In this document: positions 62,469 through 64,000 of the stretch, piece by piece | Numbering within the stretch: position 1 is the first letter of the stretch | Layout: every line of letters starts with the position of its first letter | Source of the DNA: Hahnella aquatica | GTDB taxonomy: Bacteria > Pseudomonadota > Gammaproteobacteria > Burkholderiales > Burkholderiaceae_A | Length of the DNA stretch: 64,000 bases | Direction: 5' to 3' | Assembly (NCBI GenBank): GCA_965194505.1 | Contig: OZ239144.1 | Coordinates: forward strand, 1,364,001-1,428,000 | The notes under the pieces: generated by a model | What the model saw: only the letters and a program-made list of their open reading frames with translations | Database searches by the model: none | What the model was told of the DNA's origin: nothing | Position numbers and translations under genes: made by a program

Positions 62469-64000
62469 ATGCGAGAAAGCTTCCAATCCCCCGCCGTCTT
62501 CCGCCGAGAAGATTACACGCCCGCGTCGCACGCGATCATCGCCGTTGAATTGACGTTTCGCCTACACCTGGATGTCACCAAGGTGCGGGCCGACATCCAG
62601 CTCATCTCCAACAGCGGGGAGTCCGAAGACCTCGTCCTTGCAGGCGACGGGCTGGACTTCCAGGCCGCATGGCTCGATGGCGAGCCACTTCTGGCCGGCG
62701 ACATCGACGTGGGCCCGAACCACTTCAAATGCCCGCAACTGAAGGCCGGCACCCTCTCCATCGAGACGCTCGTCTATCCCAGCCGAAACACCGAGCTCAT
62801 GGGCCTGTATGCGAGCCAGTCCGGGCTCTACACGCAGTGTGAGTCCGAGGGCTTTCGGCGGATCACCTATTTTCTCGATCGTCCGGATGTGCTGAGCATT
62901 TACACAGTCGTGCTCGAGGCCCCAATCGACCTCTTTCCCACCCTGCTGTCCAACGGAAACCTGGTGGAGGAGACCTGCCGCAACGGCATTCGGCGTTGTG
63001 TCTGGCACGACCCCTTCCCCAAGCCGAGCTACCTGTTTGCGCTGGTCGCCGCCAACCTGCAATCCATTGACACCGAGGTGATGAGCCATAGCGGCCAGCC
63101 CAAGCTGCTGCAGGTCTACACCCAGGCGGCCGACCTCTCTCGGGCCAACTTTGCACTCGAGAGCCTGCGACGTGCCATGCAGTGGGATGAAAGGCGCTTT
63201 GGCCTCGAACTTGACCTCGAGCGGTTCATGATTGTGGCCGTGCCCGACTTCAACTCCGGGGCCATGGAGAACAAGGGCCTGAACCTCTTCAACACGAAGT
63301 ACGTTCTGGCAGACCCCGACACCGCGACCGACCGAGACTTCGAGCTGGTCGAGGCCGTGATCGGGCATGAATACTTCCACAACTGGACTGGCAATCGCAT
63401 CACCTGCCGCGACTGGTTTCAGCTCACCCTCAAGGAGGGGCTCACCGTCTTCCGTGATCAAGAGTTCTCTGCCGACATGCTCGCCGATGGGCTCACACCA
63501 GAGCAGGCTTTGAGCAGCCGGGCAGTGAAGCGAATTGAGGATGTTCGAACCCTTCGCGCCCATCAGTTTCCGGAAGACGCGGGCCCCATGGCCCATCCCA
63601 TTCGGCCTGCCCAGTACCAGGAGATCCGAAACTTCTACACGGCAACCGTCTACGAAAAGGGTGCCGAGGTCATCCGCATGCTGCAGACCATGCTCGGACG
63701 AGCGGGCTTTGAGAAGGGCATGCGTCTCTACATCGAGCGGCACGACGGTCGGGCGGCCACCTGCGAAGACTTTGTCTCTTCCATTCTAGATGCCAACGAC
63801 CGGCAAGACTGGTTCGAGCCTTTCATGCGCTGGTACGACACCCTGGGAACCCCCCGCATTCAGGTCGAGGAGCGCTGGAATCCAGAGACCGCGGAGTTAA
63901 GGCTGCGCATTCGTCAAAGCCTTGATGCCCGATCCCATCAACAGGCGCCATTGATCATGCCGATTGGCTTTGGCCTATTGTCGGCCCAGCGGCCGGGCGC
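62469..64000 (+). CDS. pepN: Aminopeptidase N, first 510 codons (partial)
   Basis: The frame opens with ATG at 62469 and stays open to the window end. It begins FRREDYTPASHAI, has NGIRRCVWHDPFPKPSYLFALVA, the GAMENKG substrate motif and the zinc site HEYFHNWTGNR with an intact HExxH, then LTVFRDQEFSADM. These mark bacterial PepN of the M1 family, usually about 880 residues, so some 370 codons lie beyond the window. It cleaves N-terminal residues from peptides in the cytoplasm. It diverges from the ParA-like gene by 76 AT-rich bases. Confidence 0.96.
   Translation, partial: MRESFQSPAVFRREDYTPASHAIIAVELTFRLHLDVTKVRADIQLISNSGESEDLVLAGDGLDFQAAWLDGEPLLAGDIDVGPNHFKCPQLKAGTLSIETLVYPSRNTELMGLYASQSGLYTQCESEGFRRITYFLDRPDVLSIYTVVLEAPIDLFPTLLSNGNLVEETCRNGIRRCVWHDPFPKPSYLFALVAANLQSIDTEVMSHSGQPKLLQVYTQAADLSRANFALESLRRAMQWDERRFGLELDLERFMIVAVPDFNSGAMENKGLNLFNTKYVLADPDTATDRDFELVEAVIGHEYFHNWTGNRITCRDWFQLTLKEGLTVFRDQEFSADMLADGLTPEQALSSRAVKRIEDVRTLRAHQFPEDAGPMAHPIRPAQYQEIRNFYTATVYEKGAEVIRMLQTMLGRAGFEKGMRLYIERHDGRAATCEDFVSSILDANDRQDWFEPFMRWYDTLGTPRIQVEERWNPETAELRLRIRQSLDARSHQQAPLIMPIGFGLLSAQRPG

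Overview
This 64 kb window is a compact, GC-rich piece of bacterial chromosome. Gene content and order point to a betaproteobacterium, most likely Burkholderiales: recN-nadK next to hrcA-hemH, a tkt-gap-pgk-fba-pur block, livHMGF, a two-domain malic enzyme and dksA-like/groESL. No insertion sequence, integrase, phage gene or CRISPR array is visible. No stretch longer than 300 bases lacks a gene. Stops and starts often overlap by 1 or 4 bases, and several convergent pairs overlap by about 50-60 bases.

Layout. 0-7 kb: recN start, nadK, hrcA, hemH, then a malonate module (malonyl-CoA decarboxylase, a crotonase, malonyl-CoA synthetase). 7-14 kb: lgt, ilvD, a small cytochrome c, a branched-chain amino acid type ABC importer (livHMGF, no binding protein), and an SDR protein. 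14.5-22.2 kb: the most notable part. A selD/senC gene, a glycosyltransferase (senB), an EgtB-like sulfoxide/selenoxide synthase (senA) and egtD together make a complete predicted selenoneine pathway. They sit beside a PhnD/PhnC/PhnE/PhnE-type ABC importer that is a good candidate for selenium oxyanion uptake. 22-28.5 kb: redox and sulfur genes (ferredoxin-NADP reductase, MBL hydrolase, DUF2237, pdxH, msrA, secreted rhodanese, YeeE-type transporter, a 50-residue membrane microprotein, a HIT-GNAT fusion).

28.5-37.4 kb: one long minus-strand central metabolism operon, tkt-gap-pgk-fba-purCE-purK-sua5. purC and purE are fused into one reading frame, and pyruvate kinase, often found between pgk and fba, is missing. 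37.5-47.2 kb: rsmE, malic enzyme, a large FAD/Fe-S 2-hydroxyacid dehydrogenase diverging from a class V aminotransferase, a lytic transglycosylase and a DacB-type peptidase. 47.2-51.3 kb: a DksA-like zinc finger protein, then groESL behind both a sigma-32-like promoter and a perfect CIRCE operator (the HrcA site; hrcA is also in this window), pyrF and an ABC-2 permease.

51.3-58.5 kb: a small secreted protein, ROK kinase, EamA transporter, MsbA-like exporter, a three-gene VWA / PP2C phosphatase / Ser-Thr kinase cassette resembling the TerY-P triad, and a CAU-anticodon tRNA. 58.5-64 kb: TauE/SafE exporter, an M23 peptidase / coiled-coil membrane protein / bactofilin operon facing a ParA-like ATPase, and the first 510 codons of pepN.
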